A stretch of 64,000 bases of DNA, taken from NCBI GenBank assembly GCA_029959285.1, contig JASCOE010000010.1, positions 124,001 through 188,000 on the forward strand, written 5' to 3'. This DNA comes from Flavobacteriaceae bacterium PS02337. Lineage in GTDB: Bacteria; Bacteroidota; Bacteroidia; Flavobacteriales; Flavobacteriaceae. Below, piece after piece: positions 45,344-55,327 of this stretch. How positions within the stretch are numbered: position 1 is the stretch's first letter; each line of letters begins with the position of its first letter. Position numbers and translations under genes: made by a program. The notes below the pieces were generated by a model, which was not told where the DNA came from, ran no database searches, and worked only from the letters and a program-made list of their open reading frames with translations.

Positions 45344-48300
45344 TTATTTTGATAGATACAGATACCCGCTTAATTTATTATCTTGAAGATTATTACTGCC
45401 ATCTAGTGACTTATAATTAATGATATAATAATAAGTTCCTGTAGGTAAACCATCAGATTGTTTAATGGTAGTTCTTCCTCTTGAAGTTCCATCAAAAGCG
45501 TTGCTCGTATTGTTGTAATTTTTAGTATCAAATACTAAAATACCCCAGCGATTATAGATTTCGACCGTATTTTCTGGATAACAAGTCACGTCATCAATAT
45601 TATCAATTTTGAATGTATCATTCATTCCGTCGCCGTTAGGAGAGAATGCGTTACGAGCTAAGACATCTCCGCATGGTAAAACTTTACAATCGTCATTTAC
45701 TTCCATATTTAAAATGATGCTTCTTGGACATTTTTCATCTGCTATTAAATATTCAAAAGCATAATTTCCTAATGCCAAACCAAACGGATTAAGAATATTT
45801 CCTTGAAGCGCATTTGTATTATTTTTATCGATCCAAGTTCCAGTAACGGGACTTCCTTCTGGAAGTAAACTAGTTAAGTTAATAAGTGACGAATCATCAG
45901 TACAAGACGTGCTACTAATTTGAGTTGTACCATTTGGAACCACAGTAATTGTAACAATAGCTGTATCACAGTTTTCTGAACTTAATTTATCGCAAATTCT
46001 ATAACTGTAAGTATAAGTTCCCGCTGGAGTTAAACTTGAAACAGTTACATTTCCTGTAGTACTGATTGTAATATTTGGATCTGTTTTGCCATTATCACTA
46101 AGAAGCGTAAAGTTTACAGCTTCTAACGTTGCAGGACTTGCACCTTTTAAATCATTACTTAATACATTTCCAACTAATCCAAAAGTGTTACAGCCAATAT
46201 TACTATAAGTATCATCATTTGCAAGAACAGGAGTTGGCGGTGCAGAAGGTGTCGTAACTGTTATGATTACGATTGCTGTATCGCAATTTCCAAAATCAGC
46301 TTTTTCGCAAATCTGATACGTTAACGTATAAGTACCAGCAGGTGTATTCGGTGCTACATTAACTGAACCATCAGGATTTAAAGTCAATGCACCTTTTGGA
46401 TCAGGAATTGTTGTTGTTAATGTTATATCGTTTAAATTGACTGCAGAACCATTTAGTGTATCATTTGTTAAAACATTAATGATGTTGTTTCCTCCAGTTG
46501 CTCCATTTATTGGACCCGCTGTATCATCATTTGCGATAATAGCAAATGAAGGTCTTGAAGTACAATATGGATCTGAAGGCGGATAGTTTACTGTAACAGT
46601 TACACTAGGATTTAAAGTGATAATTAGATTTGCAGCTGGACGTAGTTTTTCAAATCCGTCGGCACCTTGAACCCATTTGTTGTTTTCAAAAATCCATCCT
46701 GGCCAATCAATTCCTTTTCCAGTTCCGTCAACTACAGCTCCCGGCCATAATACTCGCCCGCTAAGAGGCAGATTATTCATAGTTGTGATAATGTTGTTAC
46801 TACTATCAGCCCAAGCTATTGTTACGCCATTTATAGGAGTAAAGTTTACAGGAGTTACTACATAATCAATGTACGGAACGTCATTAACGCAAGTTGGAGT
46901 TGCAGTAATTGTAATTTTTGGTTCTACAATTGTAATAGTAACAGTTGCAGTATCGCAGTTATCAGTTTGAGCTGCCTCACAAATTTGATATACTAAAGTT
47001 AATGTTCCAACTGGTGCATTTGGCAATACATCTACAGAACCATCAGCATTTAGTTGTAAAAATGCATTTGGAGTTATGGTTGTCAAAATAACATCTGACG
47101 GATTTACTTTAACACCATCTAGAGTATCATTCGAAAATATATTTAAAACATTTGTTGTAGTATGATTTACACCTGCAATTGGACCAGCGCTGTCATCATT
47201 TGCTATAATCTTTTTAATTACTTTACAGTTTACACTAAAGGTTTGAACTAGTTCAGTTTTATTTCCAGCGCAATCTGTTAAAGTATAAGTTCTAGTAACG
47301 ATAATAACATTGCCGTCGCATGCACTATTTGTGTCTGCCACAGTTATATTTACTGTTGGACTGCAATTATCTTTAGCATCTTTGATATCGCTTGGACTTC
47401 CGACAGGAATTAAATCAATGCTTGCTAAATTAATTACATTCGCTGGAGCAGTTCCAGTTGGAGCAGTTGTATCTCTTACAGTAATAACTTGAGTGTAAGA
47501 AACTGTGTTTCCTGCGCAATCGCTAGTTTTCCAAGTACGTGTTAATGTATAATTAGAAGGACATCCATTTTGTATATCCGATTTTGTTTCTGTCAACACG
47601 ATTGGTAAATCTCCATTACAATTATCTGTAGCAGTCATTTCAGCAGGCTGCGGAACAGCATCACAAGAAACAGTGCTATTTTGTGGTAGGTTACCAGTAA
47701 ACGTAGGTGAAATAGTATCTTGAATAGTTATCACTTGCGTGAAAGTATTAGAGATATTTCCGCAGTCGTCTTTTACAGTCCAAGTATTCGTATAAGTTCC
47801 CGCATTTCCGCATCCAGCAGAAGCTGTAAACTGACCGCTTACTTTTACAATATTCGTTACATCATTATCACATGAATCTGAAGCAATTGGAAATAATGTT
47901 TGAGCAGTCGTCAAAGCATTTGCATCGCTGCATTCTATCGTTTTGTCTAAAGATCCAGCTAAAGTTGTCCAAGTTGGAGCGGTAGTATCTTGAATAGTTA
48001 TCACTTGAGTGAAAGTATTAGAGATATTTCCGCAGTTGTCTTTTACAGTCCAAGTGTTGGTGTAAGTTCCAGCATTTCCGCATCCAGCAGAAACTGTAAA
48101 TTGACCGCTTACTTTTACAATATTCGTTACATCATTATCGCAAGAATCTGAAGCAGTTGGAAATAATGCTTGAGCACTTGTCAAAGCATTCGCATCGCTG
48201 CATTCTATCGTTTTATCTAAAGATCCAACTAAAGTTGTCCAAGTTGGAGCAGAATTATCTTGAACAATAATAGTTTGACTTACAGGAAGTGAAATATTTC

Positions 48301-51300
48301 CGCAAGCATCTTTTGCTGTCCAAGTTCTTGTTTTTGTATAAGAACCTGAACAATTTCCAGCCACTATATCATCTACATAAGTTAATGAAGCAATTGTTCC
48401 GCTATTATCAGTTGCTGTTGCTTCTGCAAAAATTGGTTCTGCTGGGCAATTGATTGTCGTTGTTTGTGGTAAAGGATCGATAACTGGTTTAACAGCATCT
48501 CCATCTAAAATGGTAAACGATTCATTAATTGAACATCCATTTTCATCTGTAATAGTAACAGTATAATTTCCGGCAGAAAGATTAGTTGCAGTTTCACTAG
48601 ATTGAACTGGATTCGTATTCCATATGTAAGTATATGCAGTAGTTCCTCCAGAAACAGTCACGGTTGCAGAACCTGTACTGGCTCCTCCGCAAGAAACATT
48701 TACTTGTGATTTTACTGCGCTTAAAGCTGCAGCAGGTTCACCAATTGTAACAGAATTAGACTGAGAAGAACAGTTATCAGTTACTGTCAGCGTATAAATT
48801 CCTGCAGGAAGATTTGAAACAGAAGCTATTGTTCCTATTTCAGTATTTGCGCTGTTTTTCCAAGAATAATTTACAGTTCCCACAGCGTTTGTTACAGTTC
48901 CGGCAGTTACCGTTCCAGTACTTGAGCCGTAACATAAAGCGTCAGTTTTAGAAGAAATTCCTAAAGTTAAAGGAGCAGCAGGCTGAGAAATATTAATTGT
49001 TAATGTTCCTTGGCAGCCATTTGCATCTGTTGCGGTAACTTCATAATTTCCAAATCCTAAATTATCTAGAGTTTGAGAAGTACCAGTATAAGCCGAACCA
49101 TCTTTTTTCCAAGAATAAGTGTAAGGAGCAACTCCGCCAGTAGCATTGTTTACAGTAATCGATCCTGTAGATTTATTGAAACACAATACATTAACATGTG
49201 AAGCTGTTAATTCTGTCACGCTGATAGTACTTTTTGTAACTACAACTGGTTTTATGTCAAAACAATTTGAGCTATTTGTTCCTTTTATGTAATAAGTTCC
49301 AGGAATGGCAGCAGTAAAGTTTGTATAAGGAGTTGTAGCATTTGTATCTGTCCAATACGTGTAAGTAAGTCCTGTTGAACTTCCCGAAGTAATACTTGCA
49401 TCCGTTAAATCTAATGAAGCTGCTGGTGCGCAAATAGGAAGAGGATTTGTTATAGTAACTGTAGGTTTTTCATTTACATTGACTACAATCGCTTTTTTAG
49501 GACCAATACAAGCATTCGTTTTTCCTTCGGCTACGTAATAGGTAAATTGACCCGCAGTTGCAGTAGAAGGAATTAATGATTGTTGTCCTGTCGAAGTTGC
49601 AGTTTGATAATAGTATAATGTATACTCAGGTTTAGTTGGTGTAGCAGTTAAAGCAACCGAAGTATCACCAATACAATAATTGATTGGAGTAGTTACAGTT
49701 GGCGTTGTTGTAATGCTTTCAATAGTAATCGTAAATTGAAAATAACATCCGCTAGAAGCGCCAGGTGGAATTGCATAATAAGTAGACGTTCCAACCGTAG
49801 CAGGAAACGGATTGTTGATTGTATATTGGGTTGTTGTTCCCGCAACTACTGGATATGCATTGTAAAATGTTGATCCTGTAGGGAATGAGCCCGTAACATC
49901 AGTAATTGGAATTGATGAATTATTATTACAAAAAGTAAAAGTGATATTTGGCGAAGTAGCCTGACAATTTGCATCAGTGTAATTGGTAGAATCTATAGTG
50001 GTTTGAAGGGGTGCAGAAATTGCTGCTCCCATACAACTTCCTGATGGTGTGTAACCTAGTATAAAGGATTGATCAGTCACAGTAACTGAAGAATTAGCAC
50101 CTTTTCCGCTTAATTTTCCATTTACTTGAATAACATTACTACAGTTAGAATTTTTTAATAAAGCACAATTCTCTGTAGATTTAAGCGAGAATGTTAATTC
50201 TCCCAAAACAGTATTTGGATCAGTAGGTAATGGTAATGTTCCCAAATCCCAAACAATTGATCCGTTTGCCCCAATTGTTGGTTCGTAAGTCAACGAATTT
50301 GGAGTTGGAGCAGGAGTGAAATTTATGGTTTTATTTAAACTTCCATTCACAAATGTAGCATTGTAAGGAATTGGAATAACCAATTTACTATTTTGGATTG
50401 CTTCAGTTCCTCTGTTTTTTACTTGAACCTTATAACCAAGCTCCTGACCAGGTAAGACTGTGTAAGACCCTGTTCCAGCTGGATTTCCGTTAATTGTGGT
50501 AGCGCTAAGTACACCTTCAATTTCTGGAACATATGCATCAACGGCCATGACAATAGAAAAGATTACATATGTGTCAACAGTAGATCCATATTTAAAAGTG
50601 GTTGAAGTCTGATTGTTTCCAATTATATCTTTATTGTCATTTGGAAGTTTAAACATACTGATATCCATTCCTGAATTATTTTCATAATTCGGATTTCTAT
50701 AATTTCCTCCTGTATTGATTGAAGAGTTAAAAAAATTATCGGGAGAATTTCCAGAATGGCTTAAGCTTAAGTAATCATTAGTATTCAATTTCTGAATTTT
50801 AAAATAATCACCATTGTAATTGACATCGCCTTCACCTGCCATAATTCCAAGTTTAACATCGACAGGTCCAGATGCAATAGAGTTAAACCCAGACACAGTA
50901 AAAGAATGATCGGCAGTAATATTATTTTGTACAAATGCATGACCATCAAAAACAGTTATATCTCTATTTTTCATGTCTGAATTTTCATAAATTACTATCA
51001 AACCCCATCCAGCATATTTTCCAATTGCACCACCATCAGCACCTTCTGTAGCGGCAATGTTCGCGGCAAAATATTCACCAACACCATTTGCTTTTACATA
51101 ATCTGTAACTTCTGTGTATGCAGTAAAAATATTGTTTTCAGAATTATTTGGAAAATAAATATCTGTTGCTGTAAATTCATCGTAGTTGCCATTATTTGGA
51201 CCTTTAAACAAAATTTTTCTCTTGTCAAGAGTTGCAACGGTTCCGTTTTTATTTACACTAAAAGAGCTAGGACTATTAGATGCATTGTCAATTCTTCCAG

Positions 51301-51658
51301 TCCAGTACAATCCCGCGTAAACAATATTGTAGCAGTTTGTTAGTTTTGCACCGTGATCATTCAATAAATCTAAAGTTGCAGAAGAAGAATTAACTGTTTG
51401 ATTATCGTTATCCTTGTCAATATATACCATCGGAAAATCGCCATTTGTTTCCCAACGATCATAATTTTGCGTGATTAGATTGATATTTCCAATCATCGTA
51501 AAATCTCCTTTGATTTTATAAATTGTTCTAGTAGGTGTGTAAGAAGAAGTTCGTTCTTTAAACGGTACAATTACTTGGGCTTTTATTTCATTAATACTCA
51601 TAAAAAGCATTAAAAAGATATAAAAAGCCGTTAAATAGGGATAGTAGAGTTTTTTCAT
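45344..51658 (-). CDS. giant cell-surface adhesin with gliding-motility C-terminal domain
   Basis: The 2104 residues begin with a signal peptide (to INEIKAQ) and a large N-terminal domain (about 30-380), then repeat-like regions: a DUF11-type segment (about 390-520), SprB-like repeats (about 840-1100, for example NVLCFNKSTGSITVNNATGG), two nearly identical 90-residue HYR-like repeats (about 1133-1312), and three cadherin/Ig-like ANDD domains (about 1490-1880). The C-terminus (about 1995-2104, NAFSPNGDGMNDTFKI, VEIYNRWGILVFD, YYYIINYK) is the CHU_C/gliding-motility-associated type B T9SS signal. It should be a secreted surface adhesin handled by the SprF-like protein encoded downstream. Confidence 0.92.
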   Translation of the reverse strand: MKKLYYPYLTAFYIFLMLFMSINEIKAQVIVPFKERTSSYTPTRTIYKIKGDFTMIGNINLITQNYDRWETNGDFPMVYIDKDNDNQTVNSSSATLDLLNDHGAKLTNCYNIVYAGLYWTGRIDNASNSPSSFSVNKNGTVATLDKRKILFKGPNNGNYDEFTATDIYFPNNSENNIFTAYTEVTDYVKANGVGEYFAANIAATEGADGGAIGKYAGWGLIVIYENSDMKNRDITVFDGHAFVQNNITADHSFTVSGFNSIASGPVDVKLGIMAGEGDVNYNGDYFKIQKLNTNDYLSLSHSGNSPDNFFNSSINTGGNYRNPNYENNSGMDISMFKLPNDNKDIIGNNQTSTTFKYGSTVDTYVIFSIVMAVDAYVPEIEGVLSATTINGNPAGTGSYTVLPGQELGYKVQVKNRGTEAIQNSKLVIPIPYNATFVNGSLNKTINFTPAPTPNSLTYEPTIGANGSIVWDLGTLPLPTDPNTVLGELTFSLKSTENCALLKNSNCSNVIQVNGKLSGKGANSSVTVTDQSFILGYTPSGSCMGAAISAPLQTTIDSTNYTDANCQATSPNITFTFCNNNSSIPITDVTGSFPTGSTFYNAYPVVAGTTTQYTINNPFPATVGTSTYYAIPPGASSGCYFQFTITIESITTTPTVTTPINYCIGDTSVALTATPTKPEYTLYYYQTATSTGQQSLIPSTATAGQFTYYVAEGKTNACIGPKKAIVVNVNEKPTVTITNPLPICAPAASLDLTDASITSGSSTGLTYTYWTDTNATTPYTNFTAAIPGTYYIKGTNSSNCFDIKPVVVTKSTISVTELTASHVNVLCFNKSTGSITVNNATGGVAPYTYSWKKDGSAYTGTSQTLDNLGFGNYEVTATDANGCQGTLTINISQPAAPLTLGISSKTDALCYGSSTGTVTAGTVTNAVGTVNYSWKNSANTEIGTIASVSNLPAGIYTLTVTDNCSSQSNSVTIGEPAAALSAVKSQVNVSCGGASTGSATVTVSGGTTAYTYIWNTNPVQSSETATNLSAGNYTVTITDENGCSINESFTILDGDAVKPVIDPLPQTTTINCPAEPIFAEATATDNSGTIASLTYVDDIVAGNCSGSYTKTRTWTAKDACGNISLPVSQTIIVQDNSAPTWTTLVGSLDKTIECSDANALTSAQALFPTASDSCDNDVTNIVKVSGQFTVSAGCGNAGTYTNTWTVKDNCGNISNTFTQVITIQDTTAPTWTTLAGSLDKTIECSDANALTTAQTLFPIASDSCDNDVTNIVKVSGQFTASAGCGNAGTYTNTWTVKDDCGNISNTFTQVITIQDTISPTFTGNLPQNSTVSCDAVPQPAEMTATDNCNGDLPIVLTETKSDIQNGCPSNYTLTRTWKTSDCAGNTVSYTQVITVRDTTAPTGTAPANVINLASIDLIPVGSPSDIKDAKDNCSPTVNITVADTNSACDGNVIIVTRTYTLTDCAGNKTELVQTFSVNCKVIKKIIANDDSAGPIAGVNHTTTNVLNIFSNDTLDGVKVNPSDVILTTITPNAFLQLNADGSVDVLPNAPVGTLTLVYQICEAAQTDNCDTATVTITIVEPKITITATPTCVNDVPYIDYVVTPVNFTPINGVTIAWADSSNNIITTMNNLPLSGRVLWPGAVVDGTGKGIDWPGWIFENNKWVQGADGFEKLRPAANLIITLNPSVTVTVNYPPSDPYCTSRPSFAIIANDDTAGPINGATGGNNIINVLTNDTLNGSAVNLNDITLTTTIPDPKGALTLNPDGSVNVAPNTPAGTYTLTYQICEKADFGNCDTAIVIITVTTPSAPPTPVLANDDTYSNIGCNTFGLVGNVLSNDLKGASPATLEAVNFTLLSDNGKTDPNITISTTGNVTVSSLTPAGTYTYSYRICDKLSSENCDTAIVTITVVPNGTTQISSTSCTDDSSLINLTSLLPEGSPVTGTWIDKNNTNALQGNILNPFGLALGNYAFEYLIADEKCPRSIILNMEVNDDCKVLPCGDVLARNAFSPNGDGMNDTFKIDNIDDVTCYPENTVEIYNRWGILVFDTKNYNNTSNAFDGTSRGRTTIKQSDGLPTGTYYYIINYKSLDGSNNLQDNKLSGYLYLSK
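47721..48260 (-). repeat. 270 bp tandem repeat in the adhesin gene
   Basis: The units 47721-47990 and 47991-48260 encode two 90-residue copies (SLDKTIECSDANALT..., VSGQFT..., WTVKD...) that differ at only a few positions. Confidence 0.88.
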
Positions 51659-51675
51659 AGTAATAGCTTTTTAAA

Positions 51676-52227
51676 TTATCCGCCTATAGATATTTTATGA
51701 AGTAGAATATATTTTGAAGTATCATTTTTAATCAAATTATTGATCACAGTCGGATTTTCTTCAACTTTTGAAATGATGAAAACATACTTTAAATTTTCAA
51801 AACCAGAGAAAGCATTCAGATCGATAGACTTGCTTAAATCTGCTGGTTTTTCAATTTTAATTGTTACAATTTCAATATCATTTTTTAAAGAAACAGAAGT
51901 ATTAAGGTTATTAATTGAGTTAATATCTGTATAAAGCGCCGTCGGTTTATCGCCATAAACTTTGATTTCTCCCGATTTAGAATAAACTGCCGATTGTAAA
52001 TCGTGCAAAAGATGTTTGAGATGAGTAAGCTTAGAATCCTGTCCTGAATTTTCTAAGTTTGTTAAGTACGAATCCACATTTTCAGTTTGAGCAAATGAAA
52101 TAGTTGTTATCAAAAAAAACAGCACGAAAAAAATGTTTTTTTGAAAGATGTTTCTCCTAGAGAAAAAAATAAACTTACAATTGTTAACAAATTTTACTGC
52201 TTTTTCAAGAGTAGATTTAGTTCTCAT
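51676..52227 (-). CDS. small exported protein, first gene of the adhesin operon
   Basis: The 183 residues have a long basic N-terminal region (about 28 residues) before a hydrophobic segment that ends ITTISFAQ, a likely signal peptide with an extended n-region. There is no alternative internal ATG. The mature part (about 48-183) is alpha/beta with SVSLKNDIEIVTIKIEKPAD and LKYVFIISKVEENP and has no named domain known to me. It stands 17 bp upstream of the adhesin start, so it is co-transcribed and probably helps the adhesin or its export. Confidence 0.82.
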   Translation of the reverse strand: MRTKSTLEKAVKFVNNCKFIFFSRRNIFQKNIFFVLFFLITTISFAQTENVDSYLTNLENSGQDSKLTHLKHLLHDLQSAVYSKSGEIKVYGDKPTALYTDINSINNLNTSVSLKNDIEIVTIKIEKPADLSKSIDLNAFSGFENLKYVFIISKVEENPTVINNLIKNDTSKYILLHKISIGG

Positions 52228-52724
52228 AACTTAAGATTTTGTTTTAAAGTAGTTGCTAAATTTTAACAGAATCAAAGTTATAGGAGAGTTTTTCTAATTG
52301 AATTTTTTTATCTGCAACTAACCTAAAAACTCGTTGAAATGTATTTTTTCTACAAAAAAAAGCGTTGAAATGATTTTATTTTAACATAAAAATGCGAAAA
52401 ATATCAGTTAAATTTTTGCTTTATTAGTAAAAAATAGAAGTTTTTAAATAATATAAAGCATTAATAATCAGGTATTTGGTTAAAATTTTAAGCATTACGA
52501 TAATATCGACCAAATACTAATTTATTAGACGAAGTACACTAATTGTATTTTTTTTTGAGATTGCGTTTTTTTCAATATTAACATTTTATGAATAATCAAT
52601 TCTTGTTAAAATTTCAATATAATGTTAACAGAAATAAAAAATAGAAAGGGTTTAAAATTTCTTTTGTAAATTAGAACATAATTAAAAAAACAACCTCAAA
52701 TTAAGGTTTTAAAATTAGTTGCTT
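52228..52724. other. long AT-rich divergent gap before sixA
   Basis: The 497 bp hold only the adhesin-operon promoter box (52273-52280, minus strand) and very AT-rich DNA. I see no coding frame, hairpin or repeat of note. No clear TAnnTTTG box was found for sixA. Confidence 0.55.
52273..52280 (-). promoter_or_regulatory. promoter -7 box TAACTTTG of the adhesin operon
   Basis: TAnnTTTG on the minus strand, 45 bp before the ATG of the first gene. Confidence 0.55.
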
Positions 52725-53213
52725 ATGAAAAATCTCATTTTAATACGTCATGCTAAATCAAGTTGGGAAGCTCCATTGAAAGATTTCGATCGTCCTTTAA
52801 TGAAAAGAGGAATCTTAGATGCGCACGATGTTTCATTACATATATCAAAATATCTTCCTAAGACCTACATAATGTGGAGTAGTACTGCAGCTAGAGCTTC
52901 AGAAACTGCTTTGATTTTTGCACAAAATATTTCTTACCCAATAGAAAGTATCGTTTACAAAGACGATTTATACACTTTTGATGAAAAACAACTCGAAAAA
53001 GTTATCAAATCGTGTGATAATAGTTTCGAAAGCGTTATTCTTTTCGGACATAACGAGGCTATTACAAATTTTGTTAATAAATTTGGGGATGTTTATATAG
53101 AAAATGTTCCAACTTCAGGCTTTGTATCATTACAATTCGACGCCGAAAGCTGGAATACAATAAATAAAGGTAAGACACATAAAACAATTTTCCCCAAAGA
53201 TTTAAAATCATAA
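52725..53213 (+). CDS. sixA: SixA-type phosphohistidine phosphatase
   Basis: From the ATG at 52725 (two codons behind a TTG) the protein has 162 residues. It belongs to the histidine phosphatase family, with the RHG-like motif in LILIRHAKSSWE and the second catalytic His in ILFGHNEAITNF. SixA removes phosphate from histidine phosphotransfer domains; the substrate here is unknown. It is followed by ppk1 after 2 bp and ppx after that, suggesting an operon linked to phosphate or polyphosphate metabolism. Confidence 0.88.
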   Translation: MKNLILIRHAKSSWEAPLKDFDRPLMKRGILDAHDVSLHISKYLPKTYIMWSSTAARASETALIFAQNISYPIESIVYKDDLYTFDEKQLEKVIKSCDNSFESVILFGHNEAITNFVNKFGDVYIENVPTSGFVSLQFDAESWNTINKGKTHKTIFPKDLKS

Positions 53214-53215
53214 CA

Positions 53216-55294
53216 GTGTACGAACAGAAATATATCGATAGAGAAAAAAGCTGGTTAGCGTTTAATGCAAGAGTACTTCAGGAAGCTGCAGATAATACAG
53301 TTCCACTTTTAGACAGACTGCGTTTTGTTGGAATTTTTTCAAACAATTTAGACGAATTTTTTAGAGTTCGGTATGCCGCAATTCGAAGGTTGAGTCTCTC
53401 TGGTATTTCTGGCGAAAAATATCTAAATGGTATTTCTGCTCATCAATTAATTAAAGATATTACAGAAATTGTTATTCAGCAACAATCTGAAAGTTTACGT
53501 ATTTTAGGAAATATCGAAGCCGAACTCGAAGCTGAAAATATATTTATAGTAAACGAAACTCAAATTACGCCAAAACAAGAATGTTTCTTAAAAGACTTCT
53601 ATAACCAAAGATTAAGTCCAGAATTGGTGACTATTATTTTGAATGATTTGGCGGTTTTTCCAATTCTAAAAGATACTTTGGGTTATTTGGCTGTTCGTTT
53701 AGAATTGAAAAATGATGAGGTTCGTTACGCATTAATTGAAATTCCGAAAAACATAAACCGATTTGTTGTTTTGCCTTCTGAGGACGAAAAACAATATGTG
53801 ATTTTGATTGATGATGTAATCCGTTTTAAACTGAAAAACATCTTTAATATTTTTGATTTTAAAAGTGTTTCGGCACACATGATCAAAATTACACGAGATG
53901 CACAATTAGATATCGATAGTGATTTGAGTAAAAGTATGCTTGAAAAAATTGCTACTTCTGTAAAAGATCGTCGAATTGGTGAACCCGTTCGTTTTATTTA
54001 CGATAGTTTAATTGAAGACGATACGCTGCATTTCTTTTTAGATAAAATGAAAATTGTAGAAACTGACAGTATTATTCCCGGCGGAAGATATCACAACCGT
54101 CGCGATTATATGAGTTTTCCAAATTTAGGCCGTTACGATTTATTGTATAAACCAAACGAACCTTTACCAGTTCCTGGATTAAGTTTAGAAGGAAGTATTT
54201 TAGAAAAAATCAGTAAAAAAGATTATTTAGTACACGCGCCATACCAATCTTTTTCTTATTTGACAAAGTTTTTGCGTGAAGCAGCTTTAGATCCAAAAGT
54301 GACAAGTATTAAAATTACTTTGTATCGTTTGGCAAAAAATTCACAAGTAATTAGTTCATTAATTAATGCGGCTAAAAACGGTAAAAAAGTAGTGGTTCAA
54401 ATCGAACTTCAAGCGCGTTTTGATGAAGCTTCGAATATTTCGTATGCAGAACAAATGCAAACTGAAGGAATTGAACTTATTTTTGGAATAAAAGGACTAA
54501 AAGTACACAGTAAAATTTGTGTTATTGAAAGAATGGAAGAAGGTAAAAATCGTCGTTACGGTTTTATTTCTACAGGAAATTTCAATGAAGCAACTGCCAA
54601 AATTTATACCGATGTGACGCTTTTGACTTGTCATCAAGGAATTTTAAAAGACACATCAAAAATATTTGAATTTTTTGATATCAATTATAGAGTTCACAGA
54701 TACAAACATTTAATTGTATCGCCGCATTACACCAGAACCAAATTTATAAAACTGATTGACCGTGAAATTCTTCATGCTTTAGCAGGAAGAAAAACGCATA
54801 TAAAGCTTAAAATGAATAGTTTATCCGATTTTAAAATGATCGATAAATTATACGAAGCAAGCAACGCTGGTGTAAAAATTCAGCTTCAAGTAAGAGGAAT
54901 TTGCAGTTTGATTCCAGGAATTCCAGGAATGAGCGAAAACATCGAAGCGATAAGTATTGTAGATAATTACTTAGAACATACAAGAGTTTATATTTTTGGA
55001 AATGCTGGTTTAACGGAAGTGTATATTTCTTCTGCCGATTTTATGACTAGAAATCTAGACGGAAGAGTTGAGGTAACTTGCCCAATTTATGATCTTGAAA
55101 TTAAAAAAGAATTAATCGATAATTTCAACATTGCTTGGAAAGGAAATGTGAAAGTAAGATATCATTCCTATAAATTGGATAATAAATATAAGCCGAAAAA
55201 TCATCATGCGCCATTTAGAGCACAATTTGAAACTTATAAATATTATCAGAACAAAGTAGCAATACAAGAAGAGATTCCTCAAAAAGTAAATTAA
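53216..55294 (+). CDS. ppk1: polyphosphate kinase 1 (GTG start)
   Basis: This enzyme makes polyphosphate from ATP. The 692 residues match the family: N-domain YIDREKSWLAFNARVLQEA, head domain, and C-domains with the autophosphorylated His in GLKVHSKICVIER and the second His in NYLEHTRVYIFGN, plus RRYGFISTGNFNEATAK. The start is GTG at 53216, only 2 bp after the sixA stop, which is translational coupling distance. No upstream in-frame ATG exists in the gap. The partner ppx follows 27 bp later. Confidence 0.96.
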   Translation: MYEQKYIDREKSWLAFNARVLQEAADNTVPLLDRLRFVGIFSNNLDEFFRVRYAAIRRLSLSGISGEKYLNGISAHQLIKDITEIVIQQQSESLRILGNIEAELEAENIFIVNETQITPKQECFLKDFYNQRLSPELVTIILNDLAVFPILKDTLGYLAVRLELKNDEVRYALIEIPKNINRFVVLPSEDEKQYVILIDDVIRFKLKNIFNIFDFKSVSAHMIKITRDAQLDIDSDLSKSMLEKIATSVKDRRIGEPVRFIYDSLIEDDTLHFFLDKMKIVETDSIIPGGRYHNRRDYMSFPNLGRYDLLYKPNEPLPVPGLSLEGSILEKISKKDYLVHAPYQSFSYLTKFLREAALDPKVTSIKITLYRLAKNSQVISSLINAAKNGKKVVVQIELQARFDEASNISYAEQMQTEGIELIFGIKGLKVHSKICVIERMEEGKNRRYGFISTGNFNEATAKIYTDVTLLTCHQGILKDTSKIFEFFDINYRVHRYKHLIVSPHYTRTKFIKLIDREILHALAGRKTHIKLKMNSLSDFKMIDKLYEASNAGVKIQLQVRGICSLIPGIPGMSENIEAISIVDNYLEHTRVYIFGNAGLTEVYISSADFMTRNLDGRVEVTCPIYDLEIKKELIDNFNIAWKGNVKVRYHSYKLDNKYKPKNHHAPFRAQFETYKYYQNKVAIQEEIPQKVN

Positions 55295-55327
55295 TAATAA
55301 AAACCAATTTCAAATCATATAGTGAGC

